Shown here: positions 18,711 through 26,512 of the stretch, piece by piece
How the letters are laid out: each line of letters opens with the position of its first letter
Position numbering within the stretch: the stretch's first letter is position 1
Assembly: GCF_001667925.1 (NCBI RefSeq)
Contig: NZ_LZJR01000129.1
Location: 1-64,000, forward strand
Length of the DNA: 64,000 nt
DNA from: Mycobacterium sp. E2479
GTDB lineage: Bacteria; Actinomycetota; Actinomycetes; Mycobacteriales; Mycobacteriaceae
Direction of reading: 5' to 3'
Notes under the pieces: generated by a model
The model's input: the letters and a program-made list of their open reading frames with translations, nothing else
What the model was told of the DNA's origin: nothing
Database searches by the model: none
Made by a program: the position numbers and the translations under genes

Positions 18711-19937
18711 GTGGACCACATCGACCGGGGGACTCGCGGTGACTTCGTGCACCGGCGAATGGTGCTGACGCTGCCGCTGCTGGTGGCAGGAGGCATGGCC
18801 ATGGCACAGACGCCACGCGCGTCTGCCAAACCACCCCGTACCTCGCCGCAAGCCAGCAGGTGGTCACCTGAACGCGCGAACCGCTGGTATCAGGCACAAG
18901 GATGGCCGATCGGCGCGAACTACATCACCTCCAACGCCATCAACCAGCTGGAGATGTTCCAGCGCGAAACCTTCGACCCCCCGCGCATCGATACCGAACT
19001 GCGCTGGGCGCGGGCCAACGGATTCAATGCGATACGGGTCTTCCTGCACGACCAGCTCTGGGCGCATGACCCTCGCGGGTTTCAGCGTCGTCTCGCCCAG
19101 TTCGTCGACATCGCCGCCCGCCACGGCATCAAACCGCTGTTCGTCCTGTTCGATTCGTGCTGGGATCCGTTTCCCCAGGCGGGCCCGCAGCGCGCGCCTC
19201 GGCCGGGCATCCACAACTCGGGCTGGGTCCAGAGTCCGGGGGCCGCGCGCCTGGACGATCGCGGCTACCTGCGCACCATGCGCGGCTATGTCACCGGAGT
19301 CCTGACGCAATTCCGCAACGACGACCGCGTCCTGGGCTGGGACCTATGGAACGAGCCGGATAACCCCGCGGACGCCTACGCTTCGGTCGAGCGCAACGAC
19401 AAGGTGGACCTGGTCGCCCGCTTGCTGCCGCAGGTGTTCGAGTGGGCGCGGCTGGTTGATCCCTGTCAGCCGTTGACCAGTGGCGTCTGGCACGGCGAGT
19501 GGGCCGCCCCGGGCCGCCGCAGCGTCATCAGTGGCATCCAGCTCGACAACTCCGACGTCATCACGTTCCACTCCTATGGCGAGCCGGCGGAGTTCGAGAG
19601 GCGCATCGCCGAGCTTGTCCCGCTGGGCCGCCCGATCCTGTGCACCGAGTACATGGCGCGCCCGCTGGGCAGCACGGTGCAAAGCATCCTGCCGATCGCA
19701 AAGGGTGCCAACGTCGGCGCATTCAACTGGGGTCTGGTCACCGGGAAGACGCAGACCTTCTTTCCCTGGGACTCCTGGGACCACCCGAACCCGGACCCTG
19801 CGATGCCGCGGGAGTGGTTTCACGACCTGCTGGGTCCCGACGGACGGCCCTTCCGCGACACCGAGATCCAGACGATCCTCGAGTTGAGTGACCTGGCGAT
19901 GCACTTGCAGCAGCCACCGCCACCACCGGCCGGCTGA
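18711..19937 (+). CDS. Secreted GH5-like glycoside hydrolase
   Basis: A 408-residue cellulase-family TIM-barrel protein. The N-terminus has twin arginines and a hydrophobic run (HRRMVLTLPLLVAGG), suggesting Tat export. The two catalytic glutamates fit GH5/clan A: E215 in WDLWNEPDN as acid/base and E313 in ILCTEYMARP as nucleophile. The conserved barrel stretch NGFNAIRVFLHD is also present. The start GTG 18711 is uncertain; GTG 18747 would still keep the signal. The polysaccharide substrate is unknown. I do not see it among the H37Rv genes next to panB. Confidence 0.75.
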   Translation: MDHIDRGTRGDFVHRRMVLTLPLLVAGGMAMAQTPRASAKPPRTSPQASRWSPERANRWYQAQGWPIGANYITSNAINQLEMFQRETFDPPRIDTELRWARANGFNAIRVFLHDQLWAHDPRGFQRRLAQFVDIAARHGIKPLFVLFDSCWDPFPQAGPQRAPRPGIHNSGWVQSPGAARLDDRGYLRTMRGYVTGVLTQFRNDDRVLGWDLWNEPDNPADAYASVERNDKVDLVARLLPQVFEWARLVDPCQPLTSGVWHGEWAAPGRRSVISGIQLDNSDVITFHSYGEPAEFERRIAELVPLGRPILCTEYMARPLGSTVQSILPIAKGANVGAFNWGLVTGKTQTFFPWDSWDHPNPDPAMPREWFHDLLGPDGRPFRDTEIQTILELSDLAMHLQQPPPPPAG

Positions 19938-19947
19938 CGCCGATCGC

Positions 19948-20328
19948 TCAGCGGCACCGGTTCTGGAAATCGGTCAACGGCTGTCGAAGGCCCTCGAGGT
20001 CGGCGTGGGTTTGCGGATTGGCGTCCATGTACTGCTTCAATTGCGCACGCGCGTCGTCGCGGGGCTGCCCCTTCAAACCGGTGATGTACGCGTTGACGTC
20101 CGGGTGTGCGAACAAATATTCCGACGTCGCGGCGGCGACGCCCGACGACACCTGGGCCAGGTCGGCCGCCGTGCAATTCGGTTGCGACGAGGGCGTCGGC
20201 TCCGGATCGTCCATCGGCGGGTCCGCGGCGGCCGACCCCGCCGTCGCGAACAGCATTGCCACACTCAGCGCGCCGGCCGCCATTGCGCCGGCAACTGCTC
20301 GGCCCGCCGGGCGAATATAAGACACCAT
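19948..20328 (-). CDS. Haemophore-like secreted haem-binding protein
   Basis: A 126-residue protein with a signal peptide (hydrophobic residues 10-30, cleavage near AGSAAADP). The mature domain is helical with one Cys near each end (C52 and C125) and the motif YLFAHPDVNAYITGL, which matches the mycobacterial MHB haemophore family typified by Rv0203. It starts at ATG 20328 after GGAG at good spacing. It converges on the GH5 gene and diverges from a small secreted protein; the 190-bp gap should hold both promoters. The haem role is inferred from the family. Confidence 0.7.
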   Translation of the reverse strand: MVSYIRPAGRAVAGAMAAGALSVAMLFATAGSAAADPPMDDPEPTPSSQPNCTAADLAQVSSGVAAATSEYLFAHPDVNAYITGLKGQPRDDARAQLKQYMDANPQTHADLEGLRQPLTDFQNRCR

Positions 20329-20518
20329 GGGAAACGCTCCTTCATCTCCGCCTGCGCAACTGCGGCCGGTATTGGTACCGCAAACCATAAGGGGTTTTTT
20401 CACCGTGCATGCGCTATTCGGCTGGCAAAGAAATGTGCAGCCATTTCTCGATCTGAGCCCATCGGTCGCGCGGCGACGGCAGAATGATCCACGGGTGGCA
20501 GGAAAGGAGACCGCAGAG

Positions 20519-20758
20519 ATGAAACCGCGCCGCTGGTTTGCCGCAGTGCTGGTGCTGGCGGGCCTTGCCGTAACTCCCGGCATTCTCGCCGCGCACTCCG
20601 CCGATCGGGCGGATGCGACCGTGTGCGTGAACGCGGGCCGGCGCGTCTCTGTCAGCGGGTGCACCAACATCGCCGACAACATCCAACGCTATGTCCCGCC
20701 ACCGGCCGTTTATGCGCCGTTGCCGGAGGACGACACGACGGCTCCTCCCCCGCCGTAA
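20519..20758 (+). CDS. Small secreted protein, unknown
   Basis: A 79-residue protein with a clear signal peptide (MKPRRWFAAVLVLAGLAV, cleavage near HSADRADA), two cysteines (C36 and C48) that could form a disulfide, and a Pro-rich C-terminal tail. The start ATG 20519 has an excellent ribosome site (GGAAAGGAGA). It is divergent from the haemophore-like gene. I do not recognise a family. Confidence 0.6.
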   Translation: MKPRRWFAAVLVLAGLAVTPGILAAHSADRADATVCVNAGRRVSVSGCTNIADNIQRYVPPPAVYAPLPEDDTTAPPPP

Positions 20759-20896
20759 CGGCGGCCGCGACGGGCGCTGCACTCACCAGCCGATCCGCGG
20801 CGGTCCCGTCGCCTCGGTATGGCACGCTATGGGTGCTCATTTCCCACCGTCCACCATGTTCACGGCCGCGGTGACGCGCCCGCAACGGAGCCGAAG

Positions 20897-22444
20897 ATGC
20901 CTGCAAAAGCGATGCAGCCCGCGCGTCATCTCGAGGTCGAGCGCAAGTTCGACGTCGTCGAATCCACCGTGTCACCGTCGTTCGACGGGATCGCCGCGGT
21001 TGCGCACGTCGAGAAGTCGCCGACGCAAACCCTGGATGCGACGTACTTCGACACGCCCATACACGATTTGGCGCGCAACAAAATCACCCTGCGCCGCCGT
21101 ACCGGTGGCTCCGACGCGGGATGGCACCTGAAGCTGCCGGCCGGTCCGGACTCCCGAACCGAGGTCCGTCTCCCGCTCGACGCATCGGGCGGCGACGATT
21201 CCGTGCCCGATGAGTTGACGGATGTGGTGCTGGCGATTGTCCGCGACCGTCCGCTGCAGCCGGTCGCGCGGATCACCACCCAGCGTGAGAGCCAGGTGCT
21301 CTGCGACGCGGCTGGCAACGCGCTCGCCGAGTTCAGCAACGATTACGTCACCGCGTGGTCGACGCGGGGAGCCCAGGACACCGACTCGGCGCCGACCGAA
21401 CTGCAATGGCGCGAATGGGAATTGGAACTCGTCGAAGCGAGCGGGCTCGCTGGCGGAACAGCCGGCGTGGAGCTGCTCAACCGGTTGAGCAACCGACTGC
21501 TGGACGCGGGCGCCGTACCGGCGGGTCACGGCTCCAAGCTGGCGCGGGTGCTCGGTACCGCGCCGCCACCCAATGGCGCTCAGCCGCCCGAGGATCCGCT
21601 GCAGCGCGCGATCGCCGAGCAGATTCGCGAGCTGCTGGTGTGGGATCGCGCGGTGCGGGCCGACGCCTACGACTCCATTCACCAGATGCGCGTGACCACC
21701 CGCAAGCTGCGCAGCCTGCTGCGGGACTACCAGGAGTCGTTCGGATTGCCCGAGAACGGGTGGGTCCTGGACGAGTTGCGTGAGCTCGCCGGAATTTTGG
21801 GTGTGGCCCGCGACGCCGAGGTGCTCGCCGAGCGATACGAGCGCGAGTTGGACGGGCTCGCACCGGAATTGGTGCGCGGACCGGTGCGCGAACGCCTGGT
21901 CGGGGGTGCCCAGCGACGCTACCAGATCGGGCTGCGCCGGTCCTTGATCGCCATGCGATCGCAGCGATACTTCCGCCTGCTTGACTCCCTCGACCTGATA
22001 GCGGCCGAAACCCCCGGCGCCGCCAGCGCCGAGGAACAGGCCCCGGTGACCATCGAGGCCGCCTACAAAAAGGTCCGCAAGGCCAAGAAGGCCGCCGCCC
22101 AGGTCAACCGCGAACACCCCGACGACCCACACCAACGCGACGAGGCGATCCATCGAATCCGCAAGCGCGCCAAGCGACTTCGCTACACCGCCGCCGCGAC
22201 CGGGGCGCCCGGCGTGTCCGACCGGGCCAAGGCGGTCCAGTCGCTGCTCGGTGACCACCAAGACAGCGTCGTCAGCCGCGAGCACCTGAGACAGGAAGCT
22301 GATGCCGCGCACGCCGCCGGCGAGGACACCTTCAGCTACGGGCTGCTCTATCAGCGGGAGGCCGACCTGGCCGACCGGTGCCGCGACGAACTCGATGCCG
22401 CCTTGCGCAAACTAGCCAAAGCGGTCCGCAAAGCCGGTCATTAG
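20897..22444 (+). CDS. CYTH and CHAD domain protein
   Basis: A 515-residue protein. Residues about 10-205 form a CYTH (triphosphate tunnel metalloenzyme) domain with the EXEXK-type opening LEVERKFDV and alternating basic and acidic strands. Residues about 230-505 form a CHAD domain rich in Arg/Lys/His (HQMRVTTRKLRSLL, IHRIRKRAKRLRYT). CYTH domains act on triphosphates and CHAD domains bind polyphosphate, so inorganic polyphosphate or triphosphate is the likely substrate. I start at ATG 20897 with GGAG upstream; an open frame to 20819 is not supported. It corresponds to Rv2226. Confidence 0.88.
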   Translation: MPAKAMQPARHLEVERKFDVVESTVSPSFDGIAAVAHVEKSPTQTLDATYFDTPIHDLARNKITLRRRTGGSDAGWHLKLPAGPDSRTEVRLPLDASGGDDSVPDELTDVVLAIVRDRPLQPVARITTQRESQVLCDAAGNALAEFSNDYVTAWSTRGAQDTDSAPTELQWREWELELVEASGLAGGTAGVELLNRLSNRLLDAGAVPAGHGSKLARVLGTAPPPNGAQPPEDPLQRAIAEQIRELLVWDRAVRADAYDSIHQMRVTTRKLRSLLRDYQESFGLPENGWVLDELRELAGILGVARDAEVLAERYERELDGLAPELVRGPVRERLVGGAQRRYQIGLRRSLIAMRSQRYFRLLDSLDLIAAETPGAASAEEQAPVTIEAAYKKVRKAKKAAAQVNREHPDDPHQRDEAIHRIRKRAKRLRYTAAATGAPGVSDRAKAVQSLLGDHQDSVVSREHLRQEADAAHAAGEDTFSYGLLYQREADLADRCRDELDAALRKLAKAVRKAGH

Positions 22445-22456
22445 CAAGCTGAAGGC

Positions 22457-22860
<404 letters not shown>

Positions 22861-22978
22861 GCGACGAACAACGGTACTACCTGCGACATGCTGGTGCCAG
22901 CAACGCACGGCCGAGGCCCGACCACACCGCGCAGGCGCTATTTATGGTGGACAGGCAGACCAACACACGGGAGGCAGC

Positions 22979-23689
22979 ATGTCCCAGTGGAAAAAGCGCG
23001 TCGACACAGGCGATTGGGACGCCATCGCCGCCGCGGTCGACGAGTACGGCGGTGCGCTGCTGCCGCGCCTGCTCACACCGGGCGAAGCGGCCCGGCTGCG
23101 CAAGCTTTACGTGTACGACGAGCTGTTTCGGTCGACCGTCGACATGGCCCCCAAACGCTATGGTGCCGGGCAATACCGGTATTTTCACGCGCCCTACCCC
23201 GAACCGATCGAGCAGCTCAAGCAGGCCCTATACCCACGGCTGTTGCCGATTGCGCGCGATTGGTGGGGCAAGCTGGGCCGCGACGCACCCTGGCCGGACG
23301 GTCTCGACGAATGGCTGGCGACCTGTCACGCCGCCGGCCAGACCAGATCGACCGCCCTGATGCTGAAATACGGTGCGGGCGACTGGAATGCCTTGCATCG
23401 AGATCTGTACGGGGAGTTGATTTTCCCGCTCCAGGTGGTCATCAACCTGAGTAATCCCGACGCCGACTACACCGGCGGCGAATTCCTGCTCGTCGAGCAA
23501 CGGCTGCGAGCCCAATCCCGCGGCATGGCAACACAACTGCCGCAGGGACACGGGTATGTCTTCACCACCCGGGAACGCCCGGTGCGGTCGGCGCGGGGTT
23601 GGTCCGCGGCGCCGGTGCGCCACGGGGTCTCGGTCGTTCGCTCCGGCGAGCGTTATGCGATGGGGTTGATCTTTCACGACGCGGCGTAA
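22979..23689 (+). CDS. 2OG-Fe(II) oxygenase family protein
   Basis: A 236-residue dioxygenase-like protein. The iron site appears as HRDLYG (HxD, about residues 139-141) with the distal His in VRHGVSVVRSGERYA, whose Arg would bind 2-oxoglutarate. The start ATG 22979 has GGGAGG upstream; longer in-frame starts run into rnpB. The substrate is unknown; similar proteins are annotated as prolyl-hydroxylase-like or AlkB-related. It ends 5 bp before the convergent methyltransferase. Confidence 0.75.
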   Translation: MSQWKKRVDTGDWDAIAAAVDEYGGALLPRLLTPGEAARLRKLYVYDELFRSTVDMAPKRYGAGQYRYFHAPYPEPIEQLKQALYPRLLPIARDWWGKLGRDAPWPDGLDEWLATCHAAGQTRSTALMLKYGAGDWNALHRDLYGELIFPLQVVINLSNPDADYTGGEFLLVEQRLRAQSRGMATQLPQGHGYVFTTRERPVRSARGWSAAPVRHGVSVVRSGERYAMGLIFHDAA

Positions 23690-23694
23690 GCGGC

Positions 23695-24327
23695 CTAACC
23701 GGTTCGCCGCAGGACGATCAGGTTGTCGGCCATAGTGCCGACTTCCCCATTCGGTCCGACCATTTCGCGCTCGAGGGCCTCGGTCCGCAGCCGCTTCCAG
23801 TACGGCGCGTCGGCGTGCAATGACGCGAGGACCTCGTCGATACCGGCGAAGTGGTGATCGTGATGCTCCGCCCATGGCGGGGGGGCTCCATGGTCGACGA
23901 TCAACAGCACACCGCCGCGATTCACCCGCTCGGCCGCCCGTTGCAGTACCCCGTCGCGTTCCAGTCGCGCCGGCGAGTGCAGGTACTGCGCGGACACCAG
24001 GTCGAAGGTCCCTTCGGGAAAAGTTTCGTTGAGGTCATGGCGCTGAAAGTCGATGCGTGGGAGCATGTTTCGTGCCGACGCGGCCTCGGTAGCGCGTTGC
24101 AGCGCAATGGTCGAGATGTCGACGGCCACCACCTCCCAGCCGCGCTCGGCCAGCCACAAAGCGTCGGCGCCTTCCCCGCAACCCAGGTCGAGCGCCCGGC
24201 CGACCGGGAGGTCGGCGGCCACCTCGGCCAGGCGGGGATTGACTTGTCCGCTCCAGACCCGCTCCGCCGACCGGTAACGCTCCTCCCAGAACCGCTGGGC
24301 ATCATCGGGTTTGTAAGAGTTCTCCAC
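23695..24327 (-). CDS. Class I SAM-dependent methyltransferase
   Basis: A 210-residue Rossmann methyltransferase. Motif I is ALDLGCGEGADALWLAE, followed by the acidic VVAVDIS and motif IV in FDLVSAQYLHSP. The N-terminal FWEERYRSAERVWSG recalls the tellurite-resistance/thiopurine methyltransferase-like group. I choose GTG 24327 (VENSYKPDD), which leaves 46 bp to the divergent XRE-cupin gene; ATG 24375 would overlap that gene's start. Substrate unknown; the divergent regulator may control it. Confidence 0.78.
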   Translation of the reverse strand: MENSYKPDDAQRFWEERYRSAERVWSGQVNPRLAEVAADLPVGRALDLGCGEGADALWLAERGWEVVAVDISTIALQRATEAASARNMLPRIDFQRHDLNETFPEGTFDLVSAQYLHSPARLERDGVLQRAAERVNRGGVLLIVDHGAPPPWAEHHDHHFAGIDEVLASLHADAPYWKRLRTEALEREMVGPNGEVGTMADNLIVLRRTG

Positions 24328-24373
24328 ACCGCGAGCTTGCCTATCCGTTGCGGTTTTGCCAAGCTGAATTGCC

Positions 24374-24949
24374 ATGCAGGCAAAAACTACACCCGACATC
24401 GACCTCTTGGTCCGGCGGCGACTGCGGGAACTGCGGGTGCAGCGCGGCCTGACGCTACACGAGGTAGGGGCTCGCGCCGGCATCGACGTCTCGACGCTCA
24501 GCCGCCTCGAATCCGGGAAACGCCGGCTGGCCCTTGATCACCTGCCGCGGCTGGCCCGGGCCCTGTCCGTCAGCACCGACGATCTGTTGCAAGCGCCCCC
24601 AACGCCGGACCCGAGGGTGCGCGGCACCGCGCACACCCGTCACGGCGTCACCTATTGGCCACTGACCCGCCAGGGCCCGGCCGGAGGCCTGCACGCGTTC
24701 AAACTCCGGGTCAGCGCGCGGCGCCGCACCCCGCCCGCCGAGCTGCCGGTGCACGAAGGCCAGGACTGGATGTATGTCCTTTCCGGCCGGATGCGGCTCA
24801 TCCTGGGCGAACGCGACTTCACCATCGATCCCGGCCAAGCCGTCGAGTTCTCGACGTGGACGCCGCACTGGTTCGGCGTGGTAGACGGGCCAGTGGAGGC
24901 CATTGTGATCTTCGGACCGCACGGCGAGCGGCTCCACCTGCACAGTTGA
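24374..24949 (+). CDS. XRE-family regulator with cupin domain
   Basis: A 191-residue protein. Residues about 10-65 form an HTH_XRE domain (LTLHEVGARAGIDVSTLSRL). Residues about 110-185 form a small cupin barrel (LPVHEGQDWMYVLSGRM, IDPGQAVEFSTWTPHW). Such proteins bind DNA and sense a small ligand through the cupin. It is divergent from the methyltransferase with 46 bp between start codons and is followed by the P450-ferredoxin pair, so it may regulate either side. Confidence 0.85.
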   Translation: MQAKTTPDIDLLVRRRLRELRVQRGLTLHEVGARAGIDVSTLSRLESGKRRLALDHLPRLARALSVSTDDLLQAPPTPDPRVRGTAHTRHGVTYWPLTRQGPAGGLHAFKLRVSARRRTPPAELPVHEGQDWMYVLSGRMRLILGERDFTIDPGQAVEFSTWTPHWFGVVDGPVEAIVIFGPHGERLHLHS

Positions 24950-24998
24950 TCGGCATTAGGCCATTGCCCAACAAGCGGGTCGGTGCCAGGCTGACCGC

Positions 24999-26177
24999 AT
25001 GACAGAAGCCGAAAGTTTCGTCGACCAGACGCGCACGGGGCTCGCGGAGCCACAACCGATGTATAAGGCGCTGCGCGAAACCACCCCGGTGTTCCGGTCA
25101 CCTCAGGCGGTCGTGCTCAGCCGTTTGGCCGACATCGAAATGGCGCTCAAACACACCGAGCTGTTCTCGTCGAACATGGACGCCGTCGACCTGGGGAACG
25201 TGCGGCCGCTGATCCCGCTCCAAATCGACCCGCCCGAGCATGCGAAGTACCGGCGCATCCTCGACCCGCTGTTCACTCCGCGGGAGATGGCCCGACGCGA
25301 ACCAGGCGTCACCGAGCTGGTCAACGAAATGATCGATCGCTTCGCCGACCGGGGCGAGTGCGACTTTCACACCGAGTTCGCGGTGCCGCTGCCCTGCACG
25401 GTCTTTCTGCAGCTGCTCGGCCTGCCGCTGGACGATCTCGACCAATTCTTGGTGTGGAAGGACGGGGTGATCCGCCCCGAGGGCGACTCGGGTTTCGACC
25501 GCCGCCACGAGACCTCCGCGGGCGTGGCCCAACAGATCTACGAGTACTTCGACCGCGCCATCGACGACCACATCGCCAGCCCCCGCGACGACGTGCTGTC
25601 CGCAATGATCGCCGCGAACTTCAAAGACGAGGCCGGCCAGCCGCTGTCGCGCGACGAGCTGCTCGACATCTGCTTCCTGTTCCTCATCGCCGGACTGGAC
25701 ACGGTCACCGACTCCCTCGACTGCTTCTTCGTGTACCTGGCGCGTCACCCCGATCACCGTCGTCAACTCGTCGAGCAGCCCGAGGTGCTGCCCGGCGCGG
25801 TCGAGGAGCTGTTGCGGTGGGAAACGCCGGTGCCCGGCGTCGCCCGCGTGGCCATCCAGGACGTCGAGGTCAGCGGATGCCCGATCAGCAAGGGCGAACG
25901 GGTCAGCCCGCTACTGGGGGCGGCCAACACCGACCCGGCCGAGTTCCCCGACCCGGAGCTGGTCGACTTCACCCGCAACCCCAACCGGCACCGGGCTTTC
26001 GGCGGCGGTCCGCACCGTTGCCTCGGCTCACACCTGGCCCGCATGGAGCTACGGGTGGCGTTGCGCGAATTCCACCGGCGCATCCCGGATTACGAGATCA
26101 AGCCCGGCGCCGAGCTGTGCTACACCGCCGCGTTGCGCTCGGTGGAGTCGCTGCCGCTGGTCTTCCCGGTGCCATGA
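24999..26177 (+). CDS. Cytochrome P450
   Basis: A 392-residue soluble bacterial P450. The haem-thiolate loop FGGGPHRCLGSHLAR places the ligand at Cys341. The K-helix ExxR is EELLR, and the I-helix oxygen-activation motif is IAGLDTVTD. It starts at ATG 24999, 49 bp after the XRE-cupin gene. A dedicated ferredoxin follows after a 67-bp MIRU-like insert. I cannot assign the CYP family or substrate. Confidence 0.92.
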   Translation: MTEAESFVDQTRTGLAEPQPMYKALRETTPVFRSPQAVVLSRLADIEMALKHTELFSSNMDAVDLGNVRPLIPLQIDPPEHAKYRRILDPLFTPREMARREPGVTELVNEMIDRFADRGECDFHTEFAVPLPCTVFLQLLGLPLDDLDQFLVWKDGVIRPEGDSGFDRRHETSAGVAQQIYEYFDRAIDDHIASPRDDVLSAMIAANFKDEAGQPLSRDELLDICFLFLIAGLDTVTDSLDCFFVYLARHPDHRRQLVEQPEVLPGAVEELLRWETPVPGVARVAIQDVEVSGCPISKGERVSPLLGAANTDPAEFPDPELVDFTRNPNRHRAFGGGPHRCLGSHLARMELRVALREFHRRIPDYEIKPGAELCYTAALRSVESLPLVFPVP

Positions 26178-26247
26178 GCCGCGCCGGCGACGATGCACGA
26201 CACAGCGATGGGGTGGGGGCACCCTCCGGGGAGGAGCGGGGCAAATG
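26175..26247 (+). repeat. MIRU-like linker between P450 and ferredoxin genes
   Basis: This is a 73-bp polar element. Its leading TGA is the P450 stop and overlaps an ATG (ATGA at 26174-26177), opening a 24-codon mini-ORF (starting MSRAGDDARHSDGVGAPSGE) whose TGA at 26246-26248 overlaps the ferredoxin ATG at 26245. The core GCCGGCGACGATGCA and the GGAGGAGCGG near the end resemble the classical mycobacterial MIRU unit from memory. It also supplies the ferredoxin's ribosome-binding site, so it may couple translation of the two genes. Confidence 0.65.
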
Positions 26248-26439
26248 ACCCGGGTAGCCGTCGACCGCGACCTATGCACCGGGCATGGACGCTGCTACAC
26301 CTTGGCCCCCGATGTCTTTGACGCCGACGAGGTCGGCCACTGCGTGGTGCTCGTCGACGAGGTGTCCGGCGAGCTCGAGTCTCAAGCCAGCACGGCCGAA
26401 CAGAACTGCCCGGAAAGCGCCATCACGCTGGCTCGTTGA
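26245..26439 (+). CDS. 3Fe-4S type ferredoxin
   Basis: A 64-residue ferredoxin of the P450-partner type. The ligands are arranged C11-xx-H14-xx-C17 and C55-P (CTGHGRC and NCPESA), so the usual second cysteine is replaced by histidine, as in several mycobacterial ferredoxins linked to P450s. It is the likely electron donor to the adjacent P450. The start ATG 26245 has GAGGAGCGGGG upstream within the MIRU-like element. Confidence 0.92.
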   Translation: MTRVAVDRDLCTGHGRCYTLAPDVFDADEVGHCVVLVDEVSGELESQASTAEQNCPESAITLAR

Positions 26440-26512
26440 CGCGACGGGCGCGCGCCAAACGTCGGCTGTCGAATCGCGCTAGAAGACGCCGTACCGGGGT
26501 AACCCCACGGGT

